Notes: generated by a model from the letters alone, not told the origin. A stretch of DNA of 64,000 bases from Variovorax boronicumulans (GCF_029892485.1 NZ_JARXVG010000001.1:1-64000); one strand, 5' to 3'; shown: positions 29,309-38,161, counted from the stretch's first letter. A program made the numbers and translations.

Positions 29309-29683
29309 ATGCATACAAGCAGCTCCGGGTGGCCAGACCGGCCAATTGGTATCACGAGTGAGCATAGGACCGCATGGTCGTCACGCTTGTCTGCGGAGCA
29401 GAGCACGGTCCCTTGTCGATTCAACCTACATCTCCAGACAGGTGGGAAATCCCGCTCTGCTTACCCGGTAAGTGCATTGTTCCGTCTTGCATCGCGTTCG
29501 GAAGTGAATCACTGGCTTCTGGAAAACAGTCCGTCTTTCAGGACCGACAGAGATCTCGTTTTGCGGTACACCCTCGATCTTCGCCGTGAGAACGGGTCTC
29601 GGGTGCGCTTGGAAGACATCGTCGAAGACGCTCGAGCAGCCGCCATGATCGCGGCGGTATTTCTTCAGAAATTGAGAGCCTAG
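29309..29683 (+). CDS. Doubtful hypothetical protein
   Basis: Open frame of 124 codons. The C-terminal half looks protein-like (RSEVNHWLLENSPSFRTDRD, LEDIVEDARAAAMIAAVFLQ), while the first 45 residues are low-quality. It may be the tail of a decayed gene. No family recognised. The flanking 29015-29308 and 29684-29937 hold nothing I can support. Confidence 0.3.
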   Translation: MHTSSSGWPDRPIGITSEHRTAWSSRLSAEQSTVPCRFNLHLQTGGKSRSAYPVSALFRLASRSEVNHWLLENSPSFRTDRDLVLRYTLDLRRENGSRVRLEDIVEDARAAAMIAAVFLQKLRA

Positions 29684-29937
29684 AGTCTCGGCTCCTCCCT
29701 GGCGACGACTGCTTACCGCGCGCAGCTGAGACATCGACCGGCATTCCGGGCCCCTCCACTTTCAGAACGTATGTCGTAAGTGCATTGCTGACGGCCACTT
29801 CAATTGAAAAGCGATGGCTGTGTACTCACGTGCTCGTAGGTCGGGCAGTTCCGCCGTGGAGAGCTGTGGCCCTCCCACAGAATCACAAGGCCAAGTCCTA
29901 ACCCGATGTGCTTCGGTATCACCGATGGTTGCGCAGA

Positions 29938-30063
29938 ATGGAAGACATTGAATTTTTTATACTCGGCGGATTGGTGCTCGTAGGCATCTGCGCGTTGGTG
30001 ATGGTCTGCCGGGATGTCTTTTACAAGGATGATGACGCGCCTCCTGACGATTCCGCGCGCTGA
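29938..30063 (+). CDS. Small single-helix membrane protein (41 aa)
   Basis: Short ORF starting MEDIEFFILGGLVLVGICAL, then VMVCRDVFYK and an acidic tail DDDAPPDDSAR. One membrane helix with a charged cytoplasmic tail is the typical form of small bacterial membrane proteins. There is no strong ribosome site. No homologue recognised. Confidence 0.4.
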   Translation: MEDIEFFILGGLVLVGICALVMVCRDVFYKDDDAPPDDSAR

Positions 30064-30089
30064 CGGACAAGTTGTCCACGCGGCGTCCG

Positions 30090-30455
30090 GTTGCGAGCGA
30101 ATCGTCCGGGCGAGCGCCGAAGGTCCAGCTTCACGCCGGGCAGAAAGCGCCACTCCAGCGCGACCTCGCCCGCGGCCGTGGAGCGCTCCGCGTTGCCAAG
30201 CGCATTGTTCATGGTGCTGTGGAATTGATGCGGCGCGTTTAGATGTCTGCCGTTGTGCGTCGGCAGTCGGTCAGTTTCTGCCGCTCAGCCTTCGCCATCA
30301 GGCAAATCGCCCTTGCGAAGGCCCGGGAAGAAGGCGGCGATCTGCTCCGGCGAGTCCTCGTGCGTCACGTAGTCGATGTGCGGCGCAAATACGGGGGATC
30401 ACTCAGGACATCGTTCTCCAGGTAGATGGACAGGTCGATGAAGCTGCGGCGCATG
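30090..30455 (-). pseudogene. Cyclase (kynurenine formamidase-like) family gene, broken
   Basis: The minus strand starts MRRSFIDLSIYLENDVLSDP, then continues in other frames with HIDYVTHEDSPEQIAAFFPG and LPDGEG, then THNGRHLNAPHQFHSTMNNA and GEVALEWRFLPGVKLD. This order matches the N-terminal half of the cyclase family, whose metal motif HxGTHxDxPxH is eroded here to HNGRHLNAPHQ. At least two frameshifts and loss of the C-terminal half make it non-functional. It lies just downstream of the Bug receptor and was probably the third gene of that operon. Confidence 0.75.
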
Positions 30456-30469
30456 GCGTCTTTCGAGGA

Positions 30470-31453
30470 TCAGTTGACGGTGATTTTTCGGGCCCTGACC
30501 AAGTCGCCCCACGTGCGCTTCTCCTGGTGCAACAGGGTCGTCATGGCATCGACGCTGGCACTCATGGGCTCGCTGCCCGTCTCCGCGAGCCGCTTCTGCA
30601 AGTCGGGGGTCTGCGTGATGCGCGTGATCGTTGCGTTGAGCCTCTGAACCACTTCGTTTGGTACGCCCGCTGGCGCCCAAAGGCCATGCCAGCCCACAAC
30701 GGCAACGGCTGGATATGTTTCTGAAATGGTCGGCACGTGGGGGAGCTGCGCGTGGCGATGGCTGCCGCTGTAGGCAATCGCGCGTACCTTCCCCGAGTTG
30801 ATCATGGGAATGGCCGAAGCAGCGGGCTCGACACACAGCGGGATCTGACCCCCCACGACGTCGGTCATCGGAGGGCCTTTGTACGGCACGTGCAACATCT
30901 GCACGTGCGCGCTCTGGTTGAAGAACTCCATGATCAGGTGCAGGAAGCTGCCCACGCCGTTGGTGCCATAGGCCAGTTTGTCCGGGTGTGCGGCGGCGTA
31001 ATCAACGAGCTCCTTCACTGTCTTGAACGGCATGTCGTTGTTGGCGACGATGAAGGCGCCCTGCGACAGCAGCGGCGAAACGGGCCGAAGGTCTTTCTCG
31101 GGGTCGAAGTTGAGCCTGGAATAGATCCAGGGATTGACAGTGAACGAACTCGATACGGTGTACAGGAGGGTGTAGCCGTCCGCGGGAGCCTTGGCCACGA
31201 CATCGGATGCGATATTTCCGGCCACGCCTGGACGGTTCTCGATGATCACCGGTACGTTCAGGGCCGTAGAAAGTCTCTCCGCGTAGATGCGGCTGTAGGT
31301 ATCGGGCGCCGTGCCGGGCGGCCCCATGTTCACCAACTTGATGGTGCGCGATGGCCACGCCTGTTCTGCAGATGCGGCCTGCCAAGGTTGAAGGGTTGCA
31401 ACCGCGCATGCGGCGGCTGCGCGGGCAATGATCGCGCGGCGTTGGATGGCCAT
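30470..31453 (-). CDS. Bug-family (TctC) solute receptor
   Basis: A 327-residue periplasmic receptor. Signal peptide MAIQRRAIIARAAAACAVAT ending near AASAEQAWPSRTIKL. Family motifs: PPGTAPDTYSRIYAERL, IENRPGVAGNIASDVVAKAP, ADGYTLLYTV, VPYKGPPMTDVVGGQIPLCV. ATG at 31453 with AAAGGA upstream; 10 bp after the hydrolase stop, so cotranscribed. No TctAB partner nearby. It probably captures the ester or amide substrate of the hydrolase; inferred from context only. Confidence 0.9.
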   Translation of the reverse strand: MAIQRRAIIARAAAACAVATLQPWQAASAEQAWPSRTIKLVNMGPPGTAPDTYSRIYAERLSTALNVPVIIENRPGVAGNIASDVVAKAPADGYTLLYTVSSSFTVNPWIYSRLNFDPEKDLRPVSPLLSQGAFIVANNDMPFKTVKELVDYAAAHPDKLAYGTNGVGSFLHLIMEFFNQSAHVQMLHVPYKGPPMTDVVGGQIPLCVEPAASAIPMINSGKVRAIAYSGSHRHAQLPHVPTISETYPAVAVVGWHGLWAPAGVPNEVVQRLNATITRITQTPDLQKRLAETGSEPMSASVDAMTTLLHQEKRTWGDLVRARKITVN

Positions 31454-31463
31454 GGAAATTCCT

Positions 31464-33176
31464 TTACGGTTTTGCGGGCACGACAGGTAGCAGCAGAAAC
31501 GATGGATGTGCGCCGCCGGTGTGGATCGTGATTTCCCCTCCGAAGCGCTCCGGGGTCCGGTCCTCGGGATGGTCGTGCAGGAGAACGGAAGAGCCCCGCA
31601 GGGGCTTTCCGTAGATTTCGGGCCACGGCCCCGGGAGGTCATGCTGGAAGTCCGTGCTGCCAACTGTCAGCACCAGTCGCCAGCCCTGGGGGAACACGAA
31701 CGACATCGGCCAGATTTCGACCTGCAGTTCATAGATCACCCCGGGTTCGAGAAACTGGAGTTCGTCATGGGCGAGCACGGGCTGCCACGGTTGCGACTTC
31801 ACGAGATCCAGCTTGCGGTGGGAGGCACGTAGCCACCCCTGCGCCATCGGCGCATTGAACTCGGAGGCCGCGACGATGAGATGCTCCTTGCCGGCCGTGT
31901 CGTAGGCGCGGACCGTCAAGAACAGATCGGCGTCCTTTGCCGTTGTCGATACGTGGAGGGTGGCCGCAATCGGACCCGTCACTTCCGTCTCTTGCTCAAA
32001 GGGAGCGGTGCTGAAACTTGCCTTGCCGTCCAAGCCGTCGAATCGCGCTTGCGCATCTACGCCAGAGGGCTCGCTCGTCAGGCGGGACGCGGTAGCGTCC
32101 AGATAGTTTCGTGTCCACAGCGTCCGGGCCAATGGCCACTCCTGCTCCGCCCTTTGGACGAAACTATCGACGTGCCGCACCAGCATGCTGATCGGCGCCT
32201 TTTCGTCCCAACCGTTATCTTCGCCTTTCAGGAAATAATCGAAGAACCGCTTCTGGAGGGCGACGCCGTAATCCGTGTAGAACTCGGTCCAATGCTCACG
32301 ACCGTGGAACTCCATCCACTTCTGCTTGGACCCGGCGCCCAGCCATCCCTGAATGTTGCCACGCAGGTGGACACCGTGGCCGCCCCAGTTCCCGCAAGAA
32401 AGCACCGGCACCTCGATCGCCGCCAGATCCGGAGTGCGTTCTTTGTAGTAGCTGTCGTCTATGAGTTCCGCCGACAGCAATTTGCCTGGGATATCCCTAC
32501 GGTTGGCGCGCAACTCATCTTCGCTCAGTTCGTCAGGCCCAGCGATCGAGACCCCGGTGTTTGGATTGACGCGGGCGCGCGAGCCCAGGCCGTTCTGGAC
32601 GTTTGCTATCTGATTCGGATACCAGTTCATCAGGAAGGTGTTGAGTATTCCTCCGTGCCGGCATGCGTCGCGGTAGATGTTGGTGTACCCCTCGAACGGG
32701 CAGATGGCCGCCAGATGCTTGGGTCGCCTGGCGGCCACCTGCCACTGCGTGCTGGCGTAGTACGAGACACCCGCCAGGCCGATCTTCCCGTTGCTCCAGG
32801 GTTGCGCGGCAGCCCATTCGATGCATTCGCAGAAGTCGTCGATCTCACGGGGCGACCAGCAGTCGATGAAGCCGGGCGAACGGCCGGCTCCACGCGAATC
32901 TACGCGGACGCAGACATAGCCGAAGGGCACCCATCGCTCGGGGTCGACAGTCTCCCAGTTCGCATAGCGACCTGTGCTGCCACGTAAGACCTCGGGATAG
33001 TCGGAGGTCAGGCCCTTCCACTGCATCGGGAAGCCTTCGCTAAAGTGCAAACCCTTGGCGTAAGGGCCGCATGACATCAATACGGGGAACGGGCCTTCGC
33101 CATCAGGACGAAAGATGTCGGCGCGGACGACCGACCCATCACTGGTGGCGATCTCGACATCCCAATCGATCTTCAT
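31464..33176 (-). CDS. CocE/NonD-family hydrolase
   Basis: A 570-residue serine hydrolase of the X-Pro dipeptidyl-peptidase/CocE group. N-terminal alpha/beta-hydrolase domain with RVDSRGAGRSPG and the nucleophile in GLAGVSYYASTQW; cap region; C-terminal jelly-roll domain (EVTGPIAATLHVSTTAKDAD, GWRLVLTVGSTDFQHD). Members cleave esters and amides, including cocaine-like and beta-lactam substrates. The start at 33176 (MKIDWDVEIATSDGSVVRAD) has GGAG 8 bases upstream. No signal peptide. Divergent from a TetR repressor with dyads in the gap, so likely substrate-induced. Confidence 0.88.
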   Translation of the reverse strand: MKIDWDVEIATSDGSVVRADIFRPDGEGPFPVLMSCGPYAKGLHFSEGFPMQWKGLTSDYPEVLRGSTGRYANWETVDPERWVPFGYVCVRVDSRGAGRSPGFIDCWSPREIDDFCECIEWAAAQPWSNGKIGLAGVSYYASTQWQVAARRPKHLAAICPFEGYTNIYRDACRHGGILNTFLMNWYPNQIANVQNGLGSRARVNPNTGVSIAGPDELSEDELRANRRDIPGKLLSAELIDDSYYKERTPDLAAIEVPVLSCGNWGGHGVHLRGNIQGWLGAGSKQKWMEFHGREHWTEFYTDYGVALQKRFFDYFLKGEDNGWDEKAPISMLVRHVDSFVQRAEQEWPLARTLWTRNYLDATASRLTSEPSGVDAQARFDGLDGKASFSTAPFEQETEVTGPIAATLHVSTTAKDADLFLTVRAYDTAGKEHLIVAASEFNAPMAQGWLRASHRKLDLVKSQPWQPVLAHDELQFLEPGVIYELQVEIWPMSFVFPQGWRLVLTVGSTDFQHDLPGPWPEIYGKPLRGSSVLLHDHPEDRTPERFGGEITIHTGGAHPSFLLLPVVPAKP

Positions 33177-33200
33177 TCGGGCGCTCCAATCATTTGTATG

Positions 33201-33212
33201 AAACAAGTGTTT
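33201..33212. promoter_or_regulatory. TetR-type operator dyad, operon side
   Basis: Palindrome AAACAagTGTTT, 25 bp upstream of the hydrolase start. The same half-site (TGTTT/AAACA) recurs at 33262-33272, which supports a shared repressor site. Confidence 0.55.
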
Positions 33213-33261
33213 AATGTAGCAAGGCCTTGTGCCGCTGGTCCCCGTGCAAACCCGGGCCGGG

Positions 33262-33272
33262 TGTTTCAAACA
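33262..33272. promoter_or_regulatory. TetR-type operator dyad, regulator side
   Basis: Palindrome TGTTTcAAACA, 11 bp before the chosen tetR start. Placement is consistent with autorepression by the adjacent regulator. Confidence 0.55.
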
Positions 33273-33282
33273 ACCATTTAAA

Positions 33283-33954
33283 ATGGCGGTGATGAGGACT
33301 CGAACTACAGGTACAGCAGGCCAAAGCGCAGGCGAGGCGCGTGAGCGCATCCTTGTCGCCGCAGAACTGCTCTTCGCGCGGCAGGGGGTGGACAAGACCT
33401 CGACTCGCGACATCACCACAGAGGCAGGTGTGAACGTCGCTTCGGTCAACTATTACTTCCGTTCCAAGGAGGCCTTGGCTGAAGAAATTTTTATGCGCCT
33501 TGCTCAACGAGTCACGGTGCTGAGGCTTGCTGACCTGTCAAGGGTCATGGACGTCTCCCGTCAGAACAGGACGTCCCTGCGGCTGGAAGACCTTGTTGAC
33601 TGCTTCATCAGGCCCTATTTCGAGCCTGGACTCCACGGCGCTTTGCTCGCGCGATTCATCCTTCAGCACAGGTTGGATCCAAGCGAAATGACACACCGAG
33701 TTTTTGAGCAGTACCTGAACCCGTTCGCGATGGAGTTCATCGATGCGCTGTGCATGACAGACAAGCGGATCAACAGGGTTGACTGGCTTTGGCGCTACAC
33801 CCTGCTGACCGGAAGCGTGATGCTTGCCATGACGGATGTCGGCCCAAAGAACCGCATGTCCGTGTTGTCGAACGGACAAGCAGATGCTTCTCACGCTGAC
33901 GAGCTAAAGCGTCACTTGGCGGAGTATCTTTGCCGTGCGCTGAGGAGCGGCTAG
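33283..33954 (+). CDS. TetR-family repressor
   Basis: A 223-residue TetR regulator. The helix-turn-helix is ~22-70: ERILVAAELLFARQGVDKTS, TRDITTEAGVNVASVNYYFR. The C-terminal ligand domain is divergent. ATG at 33283 lies inside an AT-rich stretch without a good ribosome site; a second Met four codons later and a longer frame from 33229 are alternatives. Divergent from the CocE/Bug operon with two TGTTT/AAACA dyads between them. Confidence 0.88.
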   Translation: MAVMRTRTTGTAGQSAGEARERILVAAELLFARQGVDKTSTRDITTEAGVNVASVNYYFRSKEALAEEIFMRLAQRVTVLRLADLSRVMDVSRQNRTSLRLEDLVDCFIRPYFEPGLHGALLARFILQHRLDPSEMTHRVFEQYLNPFAMEFIDALCMTDKRINRVDWLWRYTLLTGSVMLAMTDVGPKNRMSVLSNGQADASHADELKRHLAEYLCRALRSG

Positions 33955-34337
33955 ATAGCAGACGCCGGTGGGGTGCTGCATCTTTTTTGCCAACGATCAA
34001 TTGAATCTGCCGCCCTACGCAGTCCTTCCCTTCAGCGCAAAGCGCCCATTAAGACGCACGCTGGCAGGTAAGCCGAGATCGGCCGAAAGGAACCAGCTCG
34101 CGCCGGTGGCGCCAGCGACGCCGGAGGTAGCTATGTTGGCAAGCCAGCGACGGCAGCCTCGGCTTCGTGGCTCATGCGCAAAGCCATCAACTGGAAGAGC
34201 TCAAGTTTTGTTTTGACCGTCGCTGCCTTGATGGACCGCGGAACCTGCTCGACGTGTGGAATCTCCGACTTGCCGAGCAATGGGCTGGAGGATTTCGGGC
34301 CTCGCATCAGAAGGCCTGCGAACGTCCGCTTTTCGGA
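33955..34337. other. Gap with no supported gene
   Basis: Converging 3' ends of tetR and the LysR gene. I see no terminator hairpin and no coding frame with recognisable content. Confidence 0.4.
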
Positions 34338-35291
34338 TCAGGCGATCCAACGCGCAGAGCTGCCTCGCTTTGCGCGTCTGAAGTCCTGCGCCGCACCGCG
34401 CACCCACTCGACGAAGCACTGCACCGGACGCCGCCGTGCCGAGGACAGCTTGTTCTGCAGCAGGTGATAGCGGTAAGGGCCGGTGGCCGCGCCGCGCCAC
34501 GCCATCGCGAGCGCCCCCTGATCGACAGCGTCGGAGGCCAGCACATCCGAAGCCATCGCCACGCCCTGCTTCGACGTGGCGGCGTCGAGGGTGAGATAGC
34601 TGTGCGAGAAGCGCAGCCTCGGAATCTGCAGCCGCTTGGGCACCAGGACGCCTTGTGCCCTGAACCATCGTGCCCAGTCGATCTGTTCCGGAATGCGCGG
34701 CTCGAACTCGTCGTGGAGAAGCACCATGCTCAAGAGGTCGCGGGGTGATGTGAACGCACCGTGCTCGGCCAGCAGCGCAGGCGCCGCAACGGGGAAGAAG
34801 TGCTCGTCCAGCAGCGGCTCGGTCGCCAGCCCGGGGTAAGGTCCAGCACCGAGCCGGATGGCCACGTCGACCCGGTCTCGCACGAATTCCACCGGCGGCA
34901 CTGAGGCCAGCACGCGAACCTCGATCTGCGGATGGGCCGCCCGGAACTGCCCCAGCCTCGGCATCAGCCAGCGCGTGACGAACGAGGGCATGGCCGTGAC
35001 GGTGACTTCGTTGTCGTCGGCGTGCCGGCGCAGTTCGGCCGAAGCGCGTTCCAGGTCCTCGAGAACTTGCTCCACGCTCGCGCGGTAGGCGCGCCCGGCA
35101 TCGGTCAACTCGACGGAGCGAGGCAGCCGCGCAAAGAGTTCCACGCCGAGCCACTCCTCGAGTTGGCGCACCTGATGCGCCACCGCGCCCGGCGATACGA
35201 AAAGCTCCACGGCCGCCTTGGCAAAGCCGCCGTGCCGCGCCGCCGCTTCGAAGGCGCGCACCGAGAGCATGGGAGGAAGTTCGCGCGCCAT
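34338..35291 (-). CDS. LysR-family regulator, GcvA-like
   Basis: A 317-residue LysR regulator with the GcvA-type start (MARELPPMLSVRAFEAAARH) and helix-turn-helix (FAKAAVELFVSPGAVAHQVR, QLEEWLGVELFARLPRSVEL). The effector domain has the GcvA-group features DVAIRLGAGPYPGL and HSYLTLDAATSKQGVAMASD. Divergent from the aminotransferase gene, so probably its regulator. No clear dyad found in the 123-bp gap. Confidence 0.9.
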   Translation of the reverse strand: MARELPPMLSVRAFEAAARHGGFAKAAVELFVSPGAVAHQVRQLEEWLGVELFARLPRSVELTDAGRAYRASVEQVLEDLERASAELRRHADDNEVTVTAMPSFVTRWLMPRLGQFRAAHPQIEVRVLASVPPVEFVRDRVDVAIRLGAGPYPGLATEPLLDEHFFPVAAPALLAEHGAFTSPRDLLSMVLLHDEFEPRIPEQIDWARWFRAQGVLVPKRLQIPRLRFSHSYLTLDAATSKQGVAMASDVLASDAVDQGALAMAWRGAATGPYRYHLLQNKLSSARRRPVQCFVEWVRGAAQDFRRAKRGSSARWIA

Positions 35292-35414
35292 GAGACTTAA
35301 TATTTTTGGGGGCCAGCTGTCAAAGGATTGATTTGTCCGCTACTGCGCCTGTTTCTATGCTCGATCCGGACTGCCAGTTGAGGCAATCAGATTATTTCAT
35401 CTACAGGAACTCCA

Positions 35415-36761
35415 ATGGACCTTCAGATACATGGACAGGCCAACGCTCAGCTGCCCGCGGCCTACCGACAAGTGCTGGTCTCGTGGTCGGTGCAGGGCGG
35501 ACCCAATCCGCCAGTCATCACGCGCGCGCAAGGCTGCCACTTCTTCGACCAGGACGGCAAGTCGTACCTGGACATGACCAGCGGCTATGTGGCCGTGCCC
35601 CTCGGGCACGGCCATCCGAAGGTGGTGAAGGCAATCCAGCAGCAGGCCGAAAGACTCTGCTGGGTGGCGTCGAGCTACTTCAACGACGTGCGGGCGGAAT
35701 ATGCCGAGTTGCTCAATCGCATTTCCCCGTGGCCTGAGGGACTGCGCGTGCATTTCGCGTCCGGCGGCGGCGAGGCGAACGACGATGCGCTGAAGATCGC
35801 GCGGCTGGTCACGCGCAGGTCGAAGGTGCTCACGGCTTACCGCTCGTACCACGGCAGCACCATCGGCGGCAGCGCGATGACGGGCGTCGACCGCTGGCGC
35901 GACCCGATGCCCAATCTGCCGGGCATGGTGAAGTTCTTCACCCCCTACCCCTACCGCAGCCCCTTCTTCACCATCGATGCCGCCGAGGAAACAAGGCGTG
36001 CGCTTCAGCATCTGGAACAGGTGCTCTCGCACGAAGGCGCGCACAACGTCGCGGCCATCGTGCTGGAGCCCATGACCGGATCCAGCGGCATGGTGATCTA
36101 CCCCGAAGGCTATCTGCAGGGCGTGCGCGCGCTGTGCGACCGGCACGGCATCCTGCTGGTGTTCGACGAGGTCATGACGGGCTTCGGCCGCACAGGCGCC
36201 GCCTTCGCCGCCACGCGGCTGGGCGTGCTGCCGGACCTGATGTCCTTCGCCAAGGGCGCGAGTTCGTCGTACACGCCGCTGGGCGGCGTGCTGGTGCGCG
36301 AAGGCGTGGCCCGCCACTTCGACACCGAGCTGTTCGACGTGGGCCACACCCATGCCGGCCACGTGCTCGCGGTGGCCGGAGGCGTCGCGGCGCTGAAGGT
36401 CTACCTGGAAGAGGGCCTGTTCGAACGCACGCTCGAGATCGAAGGCTGGCTGCGCGAAGGCCTGCAGGCCTTGCAGCGCGCCCATCCGGTGGTGGGCGAC
36501 GTGCGCGGCATGGGCGCGCACTTCGGCATCGAGCTGGTGAAGGACCGACAGACGCGCGAGCCGCTGGTGCTGTGGCACCACGCGGGCGGCTCCGGGCCGA
36601 TGAAGGTGTTCTACGGCGAGTTGATGCGGCGCGGCGTCCACGCCTACGGCCGCTACAACGTGGTGATGGTGTCGCCGCCGTTCGTGATCACACACACCGA
36701 GCTCGCCGAGGGACTGGACGCGTTCGATGGCGCGCTGACGGTGCTGGAGGCTTCTCTGTGA
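35415..36761 (+). CDS. Class III PLP-dependent aminotransferase
   Basis: A 448-residue omega-/class III aminotransferase. Motifs: HGHPKVVKAIQQQAERL, GGGEANDDALKIARLV, YRSYHGSTIGGSAM, LVFDEVMTGFGRTG (Asp contacts the PLP ring N) and the Schiff-base Lys in SFAKGASSSYTPLGG, residue 280. It could move an amino group from a beta- or omega-amino acid to pyruvate or 2-oxoglutarate. Its stop overlaps the GTG start of a broken BadI homologue (GTGA), which indicates an operon for a CoA-linked pathway now interrupted downstream. Confidence 0.92.
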   Translation: MDLQIHGQANAQLPAAYRQVLVSWSVQGGPNPPVITRAQGCHFFDQDGKSYLDMTSGYVAVPLGHGHPKVVKAIQQQAERLCWVASSYFNDVRAEYAELLNRISPWPEGLRVHFASGGGEANDDALKIARLVTRRSKVLTAYRSYHGSTIGGSAMTGVDRWRDPMPNLPGMVKFFTPYPYRSPFFTIDAAEETRRALQHLEQVLSHEGAHNVAAIVLEPMTGSSGMVIYPEGYLQGVRALCDRHGILLVFDEVMTGFGRTGAAFAATRLGVLPDLMSFAKGASSSYTPLGGVLVREGVARHFDTELFDVGHTHAGHVLAVAGGVAALKVYLEEGLFERTLEIEGWLREGLQALQRAHPVVGDVRGMGAHFGIELVKDRQTREPLVLWHHAGGSGPMKVFYGELMRRGVHAYGRYNVVMVSPPFVITHTELAEGLDAFDGALTVLEASL

Positions 36762-37418
36762 CATTCGCATCACTTCCCTCCTCCAACCTGCCTTACGAAG
36801 ACATCCTCTACGAAGAACACGAGGGCGTGGCGCGCATCACGATCAACCGGCCAGAGGTCTACAACGCCGTGCGCGGCGCACCGCCGAGGAGCTGCTCCAC
36901 GCCATCGGCCGCGCCGGCTGGAACCGAGAGATCGGCGTGGTCGTGCTGACCGGCGCCGGCGACCGGGCCTTCTGCACCGGCGGCGACCAATCGAGCCACG
37001 GCGCCGGCGGCTATGGCTCGCGCGGCACCATCGGGCTGCCGATGGACGAGCTGCAGAGCCTGATCCGCGACATCCCCAAGCCGGTGATCGCCCGCGTGCA
37101 GGGCTTTGCCATCGGCGGCGGCAACGTGCTGGTGACGGTCTGCGACCTTGCGATCGCCAGCACCGGTGCGGTGTTCGGCCAGGTCGGGCCGAAGGTCGGC
37201 TCGGTGGACCCGGGCTTCGGCACCGCACTGCTCGCGCGCGTGGCGGGCGAGAAGCGCGCCAGGGAGATGTGGTACCTGTGCCGCCGCTACGGCGCCGAGG
37301 AGGCGCTCGCGATGGGACTGGTCAACCGCGTGGTGGCGCCCGAGCAGCTGGATGCCGAGGTCGAGCTCTGGCCCAGCGCGCGCCGGACTTCCGCGGCGCG
37401 CGCCGCAAGGCCCCATGA
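36758..37418 (+). pseudogene. BadI-like 2-ketocyclohexanecarboxyl-CoA hydrolase, broken
   Basis: A crotonase-fold gene whose content matches BadI nearly throughout: ITINRPEVYNAVRG, then after a one-base loss at ~36877 VVLTGAGDRAFCTGGDQSSH, GSRGTIGLPMDELQSLIRDI, IARVQGFAIGGGNVLVTVCD, FGQVGPKVGSVDPGFGTALL and EMWYLCRRYGAEEALAMGLV. After QLDAEVE about 60 codons are missing and the authentic C-terminus (AQRAPDFRGARRKAP, stop 37416-37418) follows in another frame. So there is one frameshift plus one internal deletion. BadI opens the ring ketone in alicyclic/benzoyl-CoA degradation. Confidence 0.85.
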
Positions 37419-37439
37419 ACCGTCGGACGAAAGCAGCCC

Positions 37440-37618
37440 ATGCAGTTTCCTGACCTCACCCTCTGGACGCCCGACGAAGCCCGCGTGGCCCGCTCGCCGC
37501 TCACCGCGCTGGCACGCCGCGCTTGCGCCGCGGACTACGACGCGCTCCACCGCCTGTCGATCGAAGATCCCGCCGGCTACTGGCGGCACGTACTGGACCA
37601 CCTAGCCATCGAATGCAA
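37440..37618 (+). pseudogene. N-terminal fragment of an acyl-CoA ligase
   Basis: Begins MQFPDLTLWTPDEARVARSP and has the N-terminal domain of acetyl/propionyl-CoA-synthetase-like ligases (DYDALHRLSIEDPAGYWRHV). Similarity stops near 37615; the frame then runs into unrelated sequence to a stop at 37689-37691. The gene has lost over 450 codons. It begins 22 bp after the BadI remnant, so the ligase was probably the next gene of the pathway. Confidence 0.7.
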
Positions 37619-37633
37619 GGACACGCAGCAGCC

Positions 37634-37642
37634 TGATATAAT
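37634..37642 (+). promoter_or_regulatory. Extended -10 promoter
   Basis: TGATATAAT is a perfect extended -10 (TGnTATAAT). No good -35 is seen, which extended -10 promoters tolerate. It fires toward the structured segment ending in a terminator at 37824. Confidence 0.6.
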
Positions 37643-37648
37643 CCCTCA

Positions 37649-37824
37649 TCGCCTACCACTCAAGTGGGCGCTGCCTGGCCAGGCAAGCTGAATCTCTCAC
37701 CAGCGCGTCGAAGTCACTACGACGAGAAAAACAAAAATGACTTCATGCAAACGAATTTGCCGTAGCGTGGACCGCGTAAGAGTTCACGACCACATTCCGA
37801 AGCCCGCCTAGCGCGGGCTTTTTC
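37649..37824 (+). ncRNA. Candidate small RNA or leader with a 24-codon ORF
   Basis: A ~175-nt unit bounded by an extended -10 promoter and an intrinsic terminator. The 5' part contains CCAC-TCAA-GTGG and the 12-bp palindrome GCCTGGCCAGGC. An ORF starts at 37737 (MTSCKRICRSVDRVRVHDHI, then PKPA) and its TAG lies in the terminator loop. The AT-rich AAAAACAAAA before its ATG lacks a ribosome site. I do not recognise an RNA family. It could be a small RNA, a peptide gene or the leader of something lost. Confidence 0.5.
37800..37824 (+). terminator. Rho-independent terminator
   Basis: Stem AGCCCGC / GCGGGCT with a 5-base loop (CTAGC), followed by TTTT. Strong GC stem plus T-run on the plus strand. 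Confidence 0.85.
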
Positions 37825-38161
37825 ATGCGCGCTCGTTCGTCACGCGGCCGAGCAGCGCACGCGCATGATGGTAGGCGCCAAGGACAGCGACATCATCAAG
37901 AGGTGCCTTGCACAGGCAACACTGCACAGCAGGACTGGTAGTCCAATCCGTTCGAGCAATGCAAGAACGTGCTTGAACGCAGGCGTGGCAACCTTTCGTG
38001 TCATCAGACGTTGGGTCCTGCGCGAGCAGATGTCCGAGCACTCAAGTTCCAGCTGAACTTCAGTGCCTTTGGTCATCAGGCGGTAATGCCTAGAAGAATT
38101 CGATCAACGGATCGCTCGGGATCCGTATGCTCTGGTAAAAATACGCTACAAGATTGCACCG
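37825..38161. other. Gap with no supported gene
   Basis: Several overlapping short frames on both strands, none with recognisable content. One minus-strand frame (37823-38041) ends CCLCKAPLDDVAVLGAYHHA and might be a gene fragment, but I cannot support it. Confidence 0.35.
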
